A stretch of DNA of 64,000 nucleotides from DATEDA01 sp963789885 (GTDB lineage: Bacteria; Pseudomonadota; Gammaproteobacteria; Burkholderiales; SG8-39). This document shows, piece by piece, positions 25,383 to 33,656 of the stretch. Both the position numbers and the translations under genes were made by a program. The notes beneath the pieces were generated by a model, which had not been told where the DNA came from, made no database searches, and saw only the letters and a program-made list of their open reading frames with translations. The stretch's first letter is position 1. The number at the start of each line of letters is the position of its first letter. Location of the stretch: contig CAWBNB010000033.1 of NCBI GenBank assembly GCA_963789885.1, positions 310,001 through 374,000 of the forward strand, given 5' to 3'.

Positions 25383-26399
25383 ATGGCGAAGGGCAAAGCA
25401 GTACGCTGCTTCATCGTCGGGCCCAACAGTCTGCGTGCCATCGGTTCCGTGCTGGGTTTTGCGCTCGCCTGCGGCGGCGCGGGCGCCCAGGAGCCCTACC
25501 CGGTGAAATCGGTCCGGATGGTCGTGCCCTTCGCCGCCGGCGGCCCCACCGATACCGTCGCACGCGTGATGAGCGCGAAGATGGCGGACCTCCTGGGACA
25601 ACCGTTCGTGGTCGAGAACCGGGCCGGCGCGGGCGGTAACGTCGGCGCCGACATCGTCGCGAGAGCCGCGCCCGACGGCTACACGCTGTTGATGGGGACG
25701 GTGTCGACGCACGCGATCAACCCCGGGCTCTACAAGAAGATGCCTTACGACCCGGTGCGCGACTTCGCGCCGGCCGGGCAGGTCGGCGTGACGCCGACCC
25801 TGCTCGCGGTGCATCCTTCGGTGCCGGCACGGGACGTGAACGGGCTGGTCGCGCTGCTCAAGGCGAATCCCGGCAAGTACAGCTACGGTTCTTCCGGCCT
25901 CGGGTCGATCCTGCATCTCTGCGGCGAGCAGTTCAAGACGGCGGCGGGCGGACTCAGCGCCGTTCACGTGCCGTACAAGGGGTCCGCGCCGATGATGAGC
26001 GACCTCGTGGGCGGACAGATCTCGATGGCATTCGACGCGACGCCGACCGCGCTGCCCCAGGTGCAGGCCGGAACGATACGCGCGATCGGGGCCGGCATGG
26101 CGACGCGTGCGCGTGCGCTGCCCGACCTGCCGACGCTGCAGGAGCAGGGCATCAAGGATTTCGAGTGCTACACGTGGAACGTGATCTTCGCGCCGGCGAA
26201 GACATCGCCGCAGATCGTCGCGCGGTTGAACGAGGCGATCAACAGGGCGCTGGCCGATCCGGCGATATTCAAGCGCCTGCAGGAGGTCGGGGTCGATCCG
26301 ACGCCGGGGAGTACGCCGACGGGGGTTGCGGAGTTCGTCAAGGCGGAACTCGCGAAATGGGCGCCGATCATCAAGGCGTCCGGGGCGGAGCTCGACTAA
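25383..26399 (+). CDS. Bug-family (TctC) periplasmic substrate-binding protein
   Basis: 338 aa with a signal peptide (about 1-35, ending GAGAQ). It has the Bug signatures VPFAAGGPTDTVAR, VVENRAGAGGNVGAD, VPYKG and the C-terminal AKWAPIIKASG. It starts 18 bp after puuE and has a GGAGGAGG ribosome site. No TctA or TctB gene is next to it; orphan Bug proteins are very common in betaproteobacteria. The ligand is unknown. Confidence 0.92.
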   Translation: MAKGKAVRCFIVGPNSLRAIGSVLGFALACGGAGAQEPYPVKSVRMVVPFAAGGPTDTVARVMSAKMADLLGQPFVVENRAGAGGNVGADIVARAAPDGYTLLMGTVSTHAINPGLYKKMPYDPVRDFAPAGQVGVTPTLLAVHPSVPARDVNGLVALLKANPGKYSYGSSGLGSILHLCGEQFKTAAGGLSAVHVPYKGSAPMMSDLVGGQISMAFDATPTALPQVQAGTIRAIGAGMATRARALPDLPTLQEQGIKDFECYTWNVIFAPAKTSPQIVARLNEAINRALADPAIFKRLQEVGVDPTPGSTPTGVAEFVKAELAKWAPIIKASGAELD

Positions 26400-26574
26400 G
26401 CCGCGCCGCCCTCGCGCGGCGATGGTGGTGGCAGCACCGTCCTCCGGCACGTCGCATCGCGCCGGAGAATTGCCGGCCCGATGCGAAGCCGTTGAACGAC
26501 GACCGCGAAAGTACTCGACCTAGACGGGCTGCCCGACGTGTACTGGTCCGATGCGGTACGGCCGCATCATGGAA

Positions 26575-28749
26575 TCAGATCACCACCAGCGGCCGCATCA
26601 TGTCGTGCTCCTCGTGCTCGAGGATGTGGCAGTGCCAGACGAACTCGTGTCCACCCGTCCTGAGGCTGAGAGGAGTGGGCAGCACGCTACCGTCCGCCTT
26701 GACGATCGGCGACAGATCGAACCTCATGATGACGCGCGTCACCGTGCCGGGAAACGTCATCACCGTCTCCTTCCACCCGGTCTCGTTCGGCTCGGGTGGC
26801 GTGGCGGGGCCGGTGAAGTTCACGCCTCCCTTGGTACTGCCGAGGCTGCTCACCTGGAACGGCTGCCGGTTGATGAGCTGGACGTTCACCAGGTGGAAGT
26901 GCATCGGGTGAACGTCGGCGGTGGTGTTGAAGATCTCCCAGACTTCGGTCGCTTCCGGCCAAAATCACCTCGGTTGCGGGACTTTCGTAGGGACGGCCGA
27001 ACCCGGCGCTCGGCGAGCCCAGCGGGACGAGCGTACCGACCATCTGGAGGAGTCGGCCGTACGGGTCGAATGTCTCGTTCAGGGTGAGCTGGCGGATGGG
27101 GACGCCGGGGGCGGTGGGCTGCCGAACGGAACGAGCGGCGTGTCGATCCCGCCGCTCAGATCCGTGTTCGGCGTTATGGCGAGGTTGAGGTCCACGGGCG
27201 CCGTCACGGTTGTCCCGACGTCGAACCGCATCAGGACCCGCGAGTTCGGCCCGAACCCGGGGCGTGTGAGGGCGTTGACCGGATTGCCCTTCACGTTCCA
27301 GAGCGGGAAGTAGTCGTTCCTCGGGTCACCTCCCGGGAACGGCGCGGGGGCATCGTTGTAGAGGATGATGCTCTGTCCCGCGTGAGCACTGAAGTCGATG
27401 ATGATGTCGGGCCGCTCGGCCGGAGCCACCACGAGGGAGCTCTTCAGCGGGAGGAGCGGGTTGAACGGCACGTTGGTCGGGATGATGGCCGGGTCTGGCC
27501 AGGAAGCCTCCCTCGGTGCCGATCTGCAGAACCGCTGGGCCCCGCTCCCGGGTTGTTCGGATTGCAGAGCGCAGGCGCGTTCGTCGGATTACCGAGCGCG
27601 TTGAGCGTGATCCCGTTCGCGCTCCCGTCTGCGACGAATAGCTGCAGGTTGAGGAACCGCGCGTTGCACGCGTTGAGGAACCGCAGCCGGTAGCGCCGCG
27701 GCTCCACTGCGGCCCTGGGGAATGTGGTGCCGTTGACGAGCATCGTATCGCCGAAGAATTCCGCGACGACCGACGGGTCGGGCGGAATGAGGTTACCGCC
27801 CGTCAAGTTGCCAGCCGCCTTCCAGCGGTTCGCGCTCGTAGACGTGGGCGTACCACAGGCTGCCGGGCGTGGTCGCGCTGGATACAGCGGCCCACGTCGG
27901 GTCCACTGCCGCGATGTTCGGACCGACGAAGATCTTGTCCTGGATCACCAGCGGAATTTCGTTGCCACCCGCCTCGATGTAGTTGGGCAGGCCCTGGTTG
28001 AGCCAGGTTCAGCTCGAACGAATCGCGAATCAGAAATCCCGAGGCGATGCCCGCGTAGGCGTTGATGCGGGTGATGCCGATGGCGTGGTCGTGATACCAG
28101 CCGAAACGGGCGCTCTGGTTGAGCGGGTAGTAGTACTCCGCTTCGTTTGCGGCCGCGGTCGGATTGAGGACCAGTTGTTGGCAAAACTCGCACCGCGATT
28201 CCCAGCCGGATCCCACCAGTCGAACGGCCCGCCATCGCTGATCCACGGAACGAGGCCGCCGTGGAAGTGCACCGCGGTGCGGTTGTTGCCCAAGCTCGCA
28301 CCGGGGATGGTCAGGTCGTTGGGAATGATGTGCAATCCGCCGGGGAGGTTGTTCCGGAAGGTGATCTGGATGGGCACGCCTCTCTGGCCCACGAGGATGC
28401 CGCCCAAGTGCCGGTTGTTCTGGCCGGCGAGGAGTCGCGTGGGGTTGAAGCCGCGCAGCGTGGTCGGCCCCAGCGTCGGGCAGACGCCATCATCCTGGAA
28501 CTGATCGATGTTGATGGTGTAGTGCGTGACCCCCGTCACGGGCGCCGGCGTGGGATCAGCTGCCGCCACGCCGATCGTGCCGATGCCGCGCAGCGTGGTC
28601 CCGAAGAGCGGGATGGTGGTCGGGGTTTGAGAGAACGCGAAGGCATCGCGCGCTCCGAACCTCCCGGGCAAGACCATGCTTGCGCCGATTGCGAGTCCGG
28701 CATAGCCAGTCTTTCTCAGGAATTGTCTTCTGCTGATGTGGTCTTTCAT
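26575..28749 (-). pseudogene. Multicopper oxidase (bilirubin-oxidase/CotA-like) broken by six frameshifts
   Basis: The gene starts at 28749 with a Tat signal (SRRQFLRK) and ends at 26575. Reading across three frames recovers a full-length oxidase with all four copper motifs: HFHGG, WYHDHA, HPMHFH and HCHILEHEEHDM. Frame changes fall near 28175 (-1), 28003 (+1), 27538 (+1), 27492 (+1), 27115 (-1) and 26957 (+1). Between them I see no in-frame stops, and conserved stretches resume at once. This pattern fits either very recent decay or clustered indel errors in the assembly. If intact, it would be an exported copper oxidase acting on phenols, metals or bilirubin-like compounds. Confidence 0.85.
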
Positions 28750-28886
28750 GGCCTTCTCCCGCGGCCTGCGCCTGGAAGAACTCGAACCACGGTCGGCGCG
28801 ATCGCCTCCTCGACGCCGAATTCATTGAGCGCATACAGGGTCAGCGCGCCCGCGCTGACCTTCAGGAAACTGCGACGGGTGATCAT
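28746..28886 (-). CDS. 46-aa orphan Tat-leader peptide coupled to the oxidase gene
   Basis: A short frame with a very strong ribosome site (AAGGAGGAG) and a Tat-like leader (MITRRSFLKVSAGALTLYAL), ending after 46 residues with a basic tail. Its stop overlaps the oxidase start (ATGA). It may be a leader that couples translation, a remnant of a longer exported protein, or a gene truncated by another indel in this error-prone stretch. I recognise no family. Confidence 0.55.
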   Translation of the reverse strand: MITRRSFLKVSAGALTLYALNEFGVEEAIAPTVVRVLPGAGRGRRP

Positions 28887-29295
28887 CTCCTCCTCCTTCG
28901 CGCGCGCAGACAACCCCCTGGCGCGCAGAACGCCACTTCGACGACGAAACGCATGAAACCAACGGCCCCGCTACGCGGGAGGCACGAGCCCGCTGGATTG
29001 AGAAATGTGGTCGACTCGGCAAGCTAGTGTCGCCCTCGACGGGTGACCTAGCTCATGATGTGTCTGGGAAGGCCATATCGCCCCCACGCGACGGCTTGGA
29101 TACTACTTGCTAACAAACATATAGTCGGCAAATCCCCGATAAGCAAGGCCCACGGTGGGCGAGTTGCGAAGGCAGAAGCTAACCGGTGCGCGCATCCGCA
29201 AGCCTCGCGCATGTGAAGGCGGCCGCCCTGCCGCACCTGAGCCCCCCGCAGATCCCGGCCGGGATCGCGACCCTTTTCGGTATCCTTCGCCTGAT
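28887..29295. other. Intergenic stretch with no gene seen
   Basis: About 409 bp between the minus-strand Tat leader and the plus-strand lipoprotein gene. It must hold both promoters. A relatively AT-rich segment lies at about 29097-29145 (around CTAACAAACATATAG). I see no convincing small gene, RNA gene or repeat in it. Confidence 0.5.
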
Positions 29296-29832
29296 ATGCA
29301 ACGCCTCCTCGCACTGCTGGTTGCGCCGCTCGTGTTCGCCCTCTGCGCGTGCGAGCAGGCGAAACCGCCGGAACCTGCGGCGCGTCCCCAGCCCGCGGCG
29401 CGTCCCGAGCCCGCGACGCGTCCCGAGCCCGCGACGCGCGCCGAGCCCGCGGTACAGATCGAGCAGGCCGCCTTCGGCGTGTTCGATCGGACGCCGGACG
29501 GGAGGGTCGACTTCAAGCCCACGAAGACCGTCCCGTTGACGCCGAACCAGGAATTCGGCTGGGTCATCGGCGTGACGACGGCGAAGCCCACGGTCAAGTG
29601 GCGCGAGGAGTTCACGCTGCCCGCGGCGCCGGAGACCTGGGGTCCCGTCCCAGGTAACCACGAGCTCTCGGCAGACCGGAAGGTCTCGATCCTCGAGCGG
29701 GAGGTGCCGGTCGAGGGGAACTTCCTTTTCAATGCGTGGACGATCTCGCCGGGCGATCCGAAGGGACGGCACACCATGAAGGTGACGATCGAAGACGCAC
29801 CGCCAGTCGTCTTCGAGTTCGACATCGAGTGA
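29296..29832 (+). CDS. Lipoprotein with Pro/Arg repeat linker
   Basis: 178 aa. The ATG at 29296 gives a signal peptide with a lipobox ending at Cys (FALCAC, about residue 19). A linker of repeated six-residue units (AARPEP-like) follows, then a beta-rich domain of about 115 residues (FGWVIGV, FTLPAAPETWGPVPG, NAWTISPGDPKGRH, VTIEDAPPVVFEF). The domain looks like a ligand-binding or adhesion-type beta sandwich, but I do not recognise the family. A truncated copy of its last 40 residues lies 230 bp downstream. Confidence 0.75.
   Translation: MQRLLALLVAPLVFALCACEQAKPPEPAARPQPAARPEPATRPEPATRAEPAVQIEQAAFGVFDRTPDGRVDFKPTKTVPLTPNQEFGWVIGVTTAKPTVKWREEFTLPAAPETWGPVPGNHELSADRKVSILEREVPVEGNFLFNAWTISPGDPKGRHTMKVTIEDAPPVVFEFDIE
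29377..29448 (+). repeat. Tandem 18-bp repeat, four units
   Basis: Four near-identical 18-bp units (type GCGGCGCGTCCCGAGCCC) inside the lipoprotein gene, encoding the Ala/Thr-Arg-Pro-Glu/Gln-Pro linker. In-frame gain or loss of units would change linker length without breaking the gene. Confidence 0.85.
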
Positions 29833-30060
29833 GCGCGGACGCCGGCGGATCGACATTGCGCGGCATTGGCGGGAGAAGTTTCCGCCACCCCCGGGCTGAG
29901 TGGCTGGTCGAATGATTCGCGCCGCAGGTGGCTGCGGCGCGAGAAAGGTCAACCCGCAACGCATGTGAGCGTTCTGTTGCGAGTCGCGAAGGCCGGGTCG
30001 TTGCCAAAGTGCTGGCGAGCGCAAGCGCCGAGGCGCCCGTCGAGCCGATCCGGCGTATAA

Positions 30061-30183
30061 CCGCTCGAGCAGTTCGAGATGGGCCAGGTCTTCAACTCCT
30101 GGATCATCGCCCCAGGCGACCCGAAGGGCCGTCACGTCATCCAGGTGACGATCGAGGACGCGAGGCCGGTCGTCTTCGAGTAG
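30061..30183 (+). pseudogene. Truncated 3' copy of the neighbouring lipoprotein gene
   Basis: The 40-residue frame here, closed upstream by a stop at 30058, matches the C-terminal end of the lipoprotein at 29296-29832: FNSW-IIAPGDPKGRH-VIQVTIEDA-PVVFE against FNAW-TISPGDPKGRH-TMKVTIEDA-PVVFE. The signal peptide, linker and most of the domain are missing. The rest of the 29833-30290 gap shows nothing else I can name. Confidence 0.75.
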
Positions 30184-30290
30184 CGAGCTTCTGAAGTTCG
30201 CCTCAATAGAACGAGGCGACGGTTTCAGCCGTAAGGTGCCCGCGGCGAGAAATCGGCGCGGGTTGTCAGCGTCAACGAAGGGAGACAAGG

Positions 30291-31520
30291 ATGGCCACTA
30301 GGACAAGCCAGGAGTTGTTGGATCTCAACGAGCCGGAGCGGGGCGACCGATGGGCCGGCGTTGGGCGCCGCCGCTTCCTTGCAGGCCTCGGCGCAGGCGC
30401 GGTCGCGCTAGCTGCGGGAGATGCGCTGGGCCAGGGCAAAGGAGCCGCGCCACCGAGTACGGTGACCAGCCCGCCGCGTGATTTCGGGCCGAACGGCGCG
30501 CCAAACGTCTACTTCTGGGATCCTGATGTCCTCGCGGTCGATCCGTCTTTCAATGGGCTTGCGCAACCGAACGCGCCCATTCAGCGCCTGTGGACCGGGG
30601 CGTTGTGGGCCGAGGGTCCGGCGTGGAACTCAGTCGGGCGCTTCCTGGTTTGGAGCGACATCCCTAACAACCGGCAGATGCGTTGGATCGAGGACGACGG
30701 TCACGTGTCCGTCTTTCGGATTCCTTCGAACAACAGCAACGGCAATATGTTCGACTTCCAGGGGCGGCAGATCTCCTGCGAGCATCTGACCCGGCGGGTC
30801 GTCCGCTACGAGCTCGACGGCTCGATCACGGTGCTCGCCGACTCCTTCAAGGGCAAGCGCCTCAACTCGCCCAATGACGCGGCTCCGCATGCGGATGGCA
30901 GCATCTGGTTCACCGACCCACCGTACGGCGCACAGCTTTACGAGGGCACTCCCGATCCCGCGGGCGGCAAGAGCAACCCGCAAGGCAAGCTCAACAACCG
31001 GGTCGGTCAGCCCGTCGGCGTCAGCGATACGAAGCAGGAGCTGCCTACGCAGGTTTATCGGTGGGACCCAAGCGGCCGGCTCGATGTGGTGATCGCCGAT
31101 GACAAAGTGCCGAACCCCAACGGCCTCTGCTTCTCCCCCGATTTCAAGAAGCTGTATGTTTCGAGCACCGGCCCGGCTGGCAAAGGCGACATCCACGTGC
31201 TCGATGTCGGATCGGATAACAAGCTGTCCAACCAGAAAGTGTTGACCGACTGTATGGTCGATGGCGTGAAATGCGGCCCCGACGGCTTCCGCGCCGATGT
31301 TTTCGGTAATCTCTGGTGCGCAAGCAATGCCGGCCGCGCGGTCGGCTACAGCGGAGTCACAGTGTGGAGTCCAGCGGGCAAGCTGCTCGGTCGGATTCGG
31401 CTGCCCGAGATATGTGGCAACGTCACCTTCGGTGGTCCCAAGCGCAACCGGCTATTCATGGTCGCAAGCCAGTCGCTCTACGCGGTTTACACCGCGACTC
31501 AGGGGGCGTCTCCCGGGTGA
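30291..31520 (+). CDS. SMP-30/gluconolactonase-family protein with Tat signal
   Basis: This 409-aa predicted lactonase has a six-bladed propeller. A Tat-type leader (RRRFLAGLGAGAVALAAG) lies at about residues 26-45, so export is likely. Family landmarks include LWAEGPAWN (metal Glu), LNSPNDAA with the metal-binding Asn-Asp, SIWFTDPPYG, NPNGLCFSPDFKKLYVS, and GPDGFRADVFGNLW with the catalytic Asp. Members hydrolyse aldonolactones and related esters. Its neighbours are accessory exported proteins and do not fix the substrate. Confidence 0.9.
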   Translation: MATRTSQELLDLNEPERGDRWAGVGRRRFLAGLGAGAVALAAGDALGQGKGAAPPSTVTSPPRDFGPNGAPNVYFWDPDVLAVDPSFNGLAQPNAPIQRLWTGALWAEGPAWNSVGRFLVWSDIPNNRQMRWIEDDGHVSVFRIPSNNSNGNMFDFQGRQISCEHLTRRVVRYELDGSITVLADSFKGKRLNSPNDAAPHADGSIWFTDPPYGAQLYEGTPDPAGGKSNPQGKLNNRVGQPVGVSDTKQELPTQVYRWDPSGRLDVVIADDKVPNPNGLCFSPDFKKLYVSSTGPAGKGDIHVLDVGSDNKLSNQKVLTDCMVDGVKCGPDGFRADVFGNLWCASNAGRAVGYSGVTVWSPAGKLLGRIRLPEICGNVTFGGPKRNRLFMVASQSLYAVYTATQGASPG

Positions 31521-31699
31521 ACGCGTCGCGCCTCTCCTAAGGCCGTCGACGTCAGCCGGGTGGCTTCGCAACGGACGTCTCTGTTGCTTCGGTACGCCGT
31601 CTACGTGGAGACGCGGGGCGGGACGCTGACTTAGAGGAGGAGTCCGGGCGACGGGGCAGCCGCGGACCCGCCGCCCGCTCGGACCAAATTCCCTCCGTC

Positions 31700-31716
31700 C
31701 TGTCGCCTATGCGACA
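31700..31716. promoter_or_regulatory. Crp/Fnr-type operator upstream of the Rieske gene
   Basis: CTGTCGCCTATGCGACAG is a 7-bp inverted repeat. Read as TGTCG-N6-CGACA it has the half-site spacing of the CRP family. Its centre (31708.5) is 41.5 bp before the predicted transcription start at 31750, the class II activator position. The Crp/Fnr regulator gene lies convergently just past the Rieske gene. Confidence 0.5.
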
Positions 31717-31737
31717 GTCAGAGGGCGATCGCGTGCG

Positions 31738-31743
31738 TAGAAT
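31738..31743 (+). promoter_or_regulatory. -10 element for a probably leaderless Rieske transcript
   Basis: TAGAAT ends 6 bp before the ATG, so transcription should begin at or within a base of the start codon. No ribosome site is present, consistent with a leaderless message. Confidence 0.5.
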
Positions 31744-31749
31744 TCGCCG

Positions 31750-32055
31750 ATGGCGCGCGAGTTCCTCTGCAAGCTGGCGGACGTTCCGGCCGACTCCCTC
31801 AAGGAGGTGAAGTCCGAGCGCGGCCGGAAGATCTGCGCGATCCGCTCCGGCGACGCGTTCTACGCGTGCCAGTCGGCCTGTCCGCACGAAGGGCACGCGC
31901 TGTGCAACGGGGTGCTCGACGGCACGACGCTCACCTGCCTCGAGCACTTCTGGCAGTGGGACATTCGCTCCGGCGAGCAGCTTGGCCGGGCCGAGGATCG
32001 GCTGCGCATCTACCCGATCGAGATCGACGGGGACTCGGTCTACCTCGACGCGTAG
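31750..32055 (+). CDS. Rieske [2Fe-2S] ferredoxin-type protein
   Basis: 101 aa, a stand-alone Rieske domain. The cluster motif is complete: CPHEGHALCNG (Cys44-x-His46) and CLEHFWQWD (Cys63-x2-His66), with the GVLDG spacing of dioxygenase-type ferredoxins. It has no signal peptide, so it acts in the cytoplasm as an electron carrier. No oxygenase gene is adjacent. It converges on the Crp/Fnr gene, with 9 bp between stop codons. Confidence 0.93.
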   Translation: MAREFLCKLADVPADSLKEVKSERGRKICAIRSGDAFYACQSACPHEGHALCNGVLDGTTLTCLEHFWQWDIRSGEQLGRAEDRLRIYPIEIDGDSVYLDA

Positions 32056-32064
32056 CGCACGCGC

Positions 32065-32760
32065 TCAGGTCGGATACGCGAGCCGCTCCAGCGAGTCGCG
32101 ATCGGCGACGATCAGCGCGCGCTTGTGCGTGCGCAGCAGCCCGCGCCGCTGCAGGTCGCTCAGGATGCCGTTCGCGAACTGGCGGGACACGCCCGCGATC
32201 GCCGCGAGGTCCTCGTTCGTCAGCTTGAGGTCGATCATCGCGCCCTGATCGCACGGGACGGCGAAGCGATCCACCAGGGCGAGCAGCACGCCGCAGAGCC
32301 GCTCGTGGGCGGACTGCGTTTCCAGCGTGACCGCCAGCTGGGCGACCCAGCGCAGCCGCACCGACAGGGCGCGGATCACCGCCAGCCCGACTTCCGGGAA
32401 CCGGCGCACCAGCTCGTGGAAGCGCGGGTAGGACAGGGTGTACATGACGCATTCACCCAGGCTGCGCAGCGTCATCTGACGGGTGTCCGAGCCGAAGTCG
32501 GCGGCGCCGAGGATGTCGCCCGCGCACCAGAAGCCGGTGGTGCCGGTCTTGCCGTTGCGGCTCTGGTAGGAGGACATGGCCTTGCCTTCCGCCAGGAAGG
32601 CGACGAACTCGGCCGGCTGCCCCTGCAGCCAGATCGCCTCGCCCTTCCGCAGCACCCGGCGCTCGCATTGCTCGAGGACGGCCTTGCGGTATTCGGGCGG
32701 GATTGACGCCAGAACGTCGAGATGCCCGTCCGCGCGGGAATCGGCGCGTTTCACGACCAT
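32065..32760 (-). CDS. Crp/Fnr-family transcription regulator
   Basis: 231 aa: a cyclic-nucleotide-binding-like sensor domain (about 15-130), a dimer helix, and a winged-helix domain with LTNEDLAAIAGVSRQFANGIL (about 178-198). The recognition helix SRQFANG differs from the SRETVGR of CRP (Glu to Gln, the second Arg to Gly), so a different operator is expected. The sensor lacks the Fnr N-terminal cysteine cluster. A TATAAT sits 7 bp upstream of the ATG, so the message is probably leaderless. Likely target: the TGTCG-N6-CGACA site before the Rieske gene. Confidence 0.9.
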   Translation of the reverse strand: MVVKRADSRADGHLDVLASIPPEYRKAVLEQCERRVLRKGEAIWLQGQPAEFVAFLAEGKAMSSYQSRNGKTGTTGFWCAGDILGAADFGSDTRQMTLRSLGECVMYTLSYPRFHELVRRFPEVGLAVIRALSVRLRWVAQLAVTLETQSAHERLCGVLLALVDRFAVPCDQGAMIDLKLTNEDLAAIAGVSRQFANGILSDLQRRGLLRTHKRALIVADRDSLERLAYPT

Positions 32761-32766
32761 GCGGCG

Positions 32767-32772
32767 ATTATA
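32767..32772 (-). promoter_or_regulatory. -10 element of the Crp/Fnr regulator gene
   Basis: A perfect TATAAT on the minus strand, ending 6 bp before the ATG at 32760. Transcription would start at or near the start codon. Confidence 0.6.
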
Positions 32773-32802
32773 GGGGCCCCTCGCCGGCGCGCCCCCGCGG
32801 GG

Positions 32803-32816
32803 TTGACCTCGATCAA
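32803..32816. promoter_or_regulatory. FNR/ANR-type box
   Basis: TTGACCTCGATCAA matches the FNR-family consensus TTGAT-N4-ATCAA at nine of ten defined bases. It lies in the divergent gap between the Crp/Fnr regulator and a small plus-strand gene. Its centre is 41.5 bp upstream of a plausible plus-strand start at 32851, the class II activation position, and about 49.5 bp from the regulator's start. Confidence 0.65.
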
Positions 32817-32838
32817 CACGCGTGCTGCGCAGCCGTCG

Positions 32839-32844
32839 TACAAG
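32839..32844 (+). promoter_or_regulatory. -10-like element downstream of the FNR box
   Basis: TACAAG, four of six matches to the -10 consensus, placed as expected for an FNR site at -41.5. A weak -10 is normal for an activator-dependent promoter. Confidence 0.4.
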
Positions 32845-32873
32845 TACTTCGACGATACCGAGCGGAGGAAGAG

Positions 32874-33080
32874 ATGCGCGCAAGGATGACCCCGGCAGGC
32901 GGCGCGGCACCCGGTGACCGCCGCGGCGAGATCTGGCGGCGGTGCATCGCGCGCAACGTTGGCGCCTGCGCTCTGGCGGCGGAGGGCTGCCTCGCGTGCG
33001 GCGCGATCGAGCAATCGCTACGTGCCGCCGGCTGGGTGCAGGCCCGGTGGCCGCACCTCAGCGGCCGCGGGAAGGCCTGA
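32874..33080 (+). CDS. 68-aa hypothetical protein, predicted FNR-controlled
   Basis: A small basic protein with a strong ribosome site (GGAGGAAGAG) directly before the ATG, lying 58 bp downstream of the FNR box. It contains four cysteines in its middle (RRCIARNVGACALAAEGC then LACG), which could bind metal or a cluster; this is a guess. No membrane segment or signal peptide is clear. It converges on the soxD-like gene with an 18-bp gap, so it is the only gene on its transcript. Confidence 0.5.
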   Translation: MRARMTPAGGAAPGDRRGEIWRRCIARNVGACALAAEGCLACGAIEQSLRAAGWVQARWPHLSGRGKA

Positions 33081-33098
33081 CCTCCTCCACGCCGGGCC

Positions 33099-33656
33099 TC
33101 ACCGGCACTGGTCGCGGCACGGCACGTTGGCGAGGTCCGGCCGCGGGTCGCGCACGAACCCCTTGCGGTTCGGCATCTCGACCTTCGGCAACGTCGAAGC
33201 GTCCATCGTCTGGCTCTCCCCGACGATGCCGTTCAGGAACAGCAGGTACGCGGTGATCGCGTACACCTCGTCGGGCGCCAGCGATTGCGGCGCGGTGATC
33301 GGCATGGCGCGGTTGATGTAGTCGTAGATCGTCGACGCGTACGGCCAGTAGCTGCCGACGGTCATCAGCGGCTTGTCGGTCCCGAGCGTGCCCTTGCCGC
33401 CGACCAGCGCGTCGGCGGGCTTGCCTTCGCCTTTCGCCCCGTGGCAGGCAGCGCAGTGCTTCTCGTAGAGCGGCTTGCCCTGCGCCGCCGTTCCGCTCCC
33501 CCGCGGCAGACCGCGCCCGTCGGGCGAGACGTCGATGTCCCAGCCGGCGATCTCGCGCTCCGTCGCGGGCTTGCCGAAGCCGTAGGTCTGCGCGTGCGAC
33601 GCCGTCGCCGCGAGCCCGAGCGCGTACAGGACGACGAGCGGCCTAGACCTGGACAT
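33099..33656 (-). CDS. soxD: Monohaem cytochrome c, SoxD-like sulfite dehydrogenase subunit
   Basis: 185 aa with a signal peptide (about 1-22, ending SHAQ) and one haem c site CAACH (68-72). The N-terminal section (YGFGKPATEREIAGWDIDVSP-DG) is typical of SoxD. Paracoccus SoxD is about twice as long and dihaem, so this is the short form lacking the second haem domain. It would accept electrons from the molybdenum subunit encoded just upstream, whose stop it overlaps by 14 bp. Confidence 0.9.
   Translation of the reverse strand: MSRSRPLVVLYALGLAATASHAQTYGFGKPATEREIAGWDIDVSPDGRGLPRGSGTAAQGKPLYEKHCAACHGAKGEGKPADALVGGKGTLGTDKPLMTVGSYWPYASTIYDYINRAMPITAPQSLAPDEVYAITAYLLFLNGIVGESQTMDASTLPKVEMPNRKGFVRDPRPDLANVPCRDQCR

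Noticed and set aside
26401..26419. CCGCGC / GCGCGG hairpin after the Bug gene as a terminator
   Set aside because: Short stem in GC-rich DNA with no T-run.
26550..26568. Inverted repeat GATGCGG / CCGCATC after the oxidase gene as a terminator
   Set aside because: No T-run follows on either strand; it may only be chance symmetry.
26559..26602. 13-bp direct repeat CGGCCGCATCATG around the oxidase stop codon as a target-site duplication
   Set aside because: Only 31 bp apart with no element between them, so not evidence of an insertion.
29179..30288. 369-residue minus-strand open frame
   Set aside because: Antisense of the lipoprotein and its truncated copy; Arg/Leu-rich with no motif, no ribosome site and a repeat-derived Arg-Gly pattern.
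30291..31520. Lactonase as part of a quorum-quenching system
   Set aside because: SMP-30 family members are mostly sugar-acid lactonases and no quorum-sensing genes are nearby.
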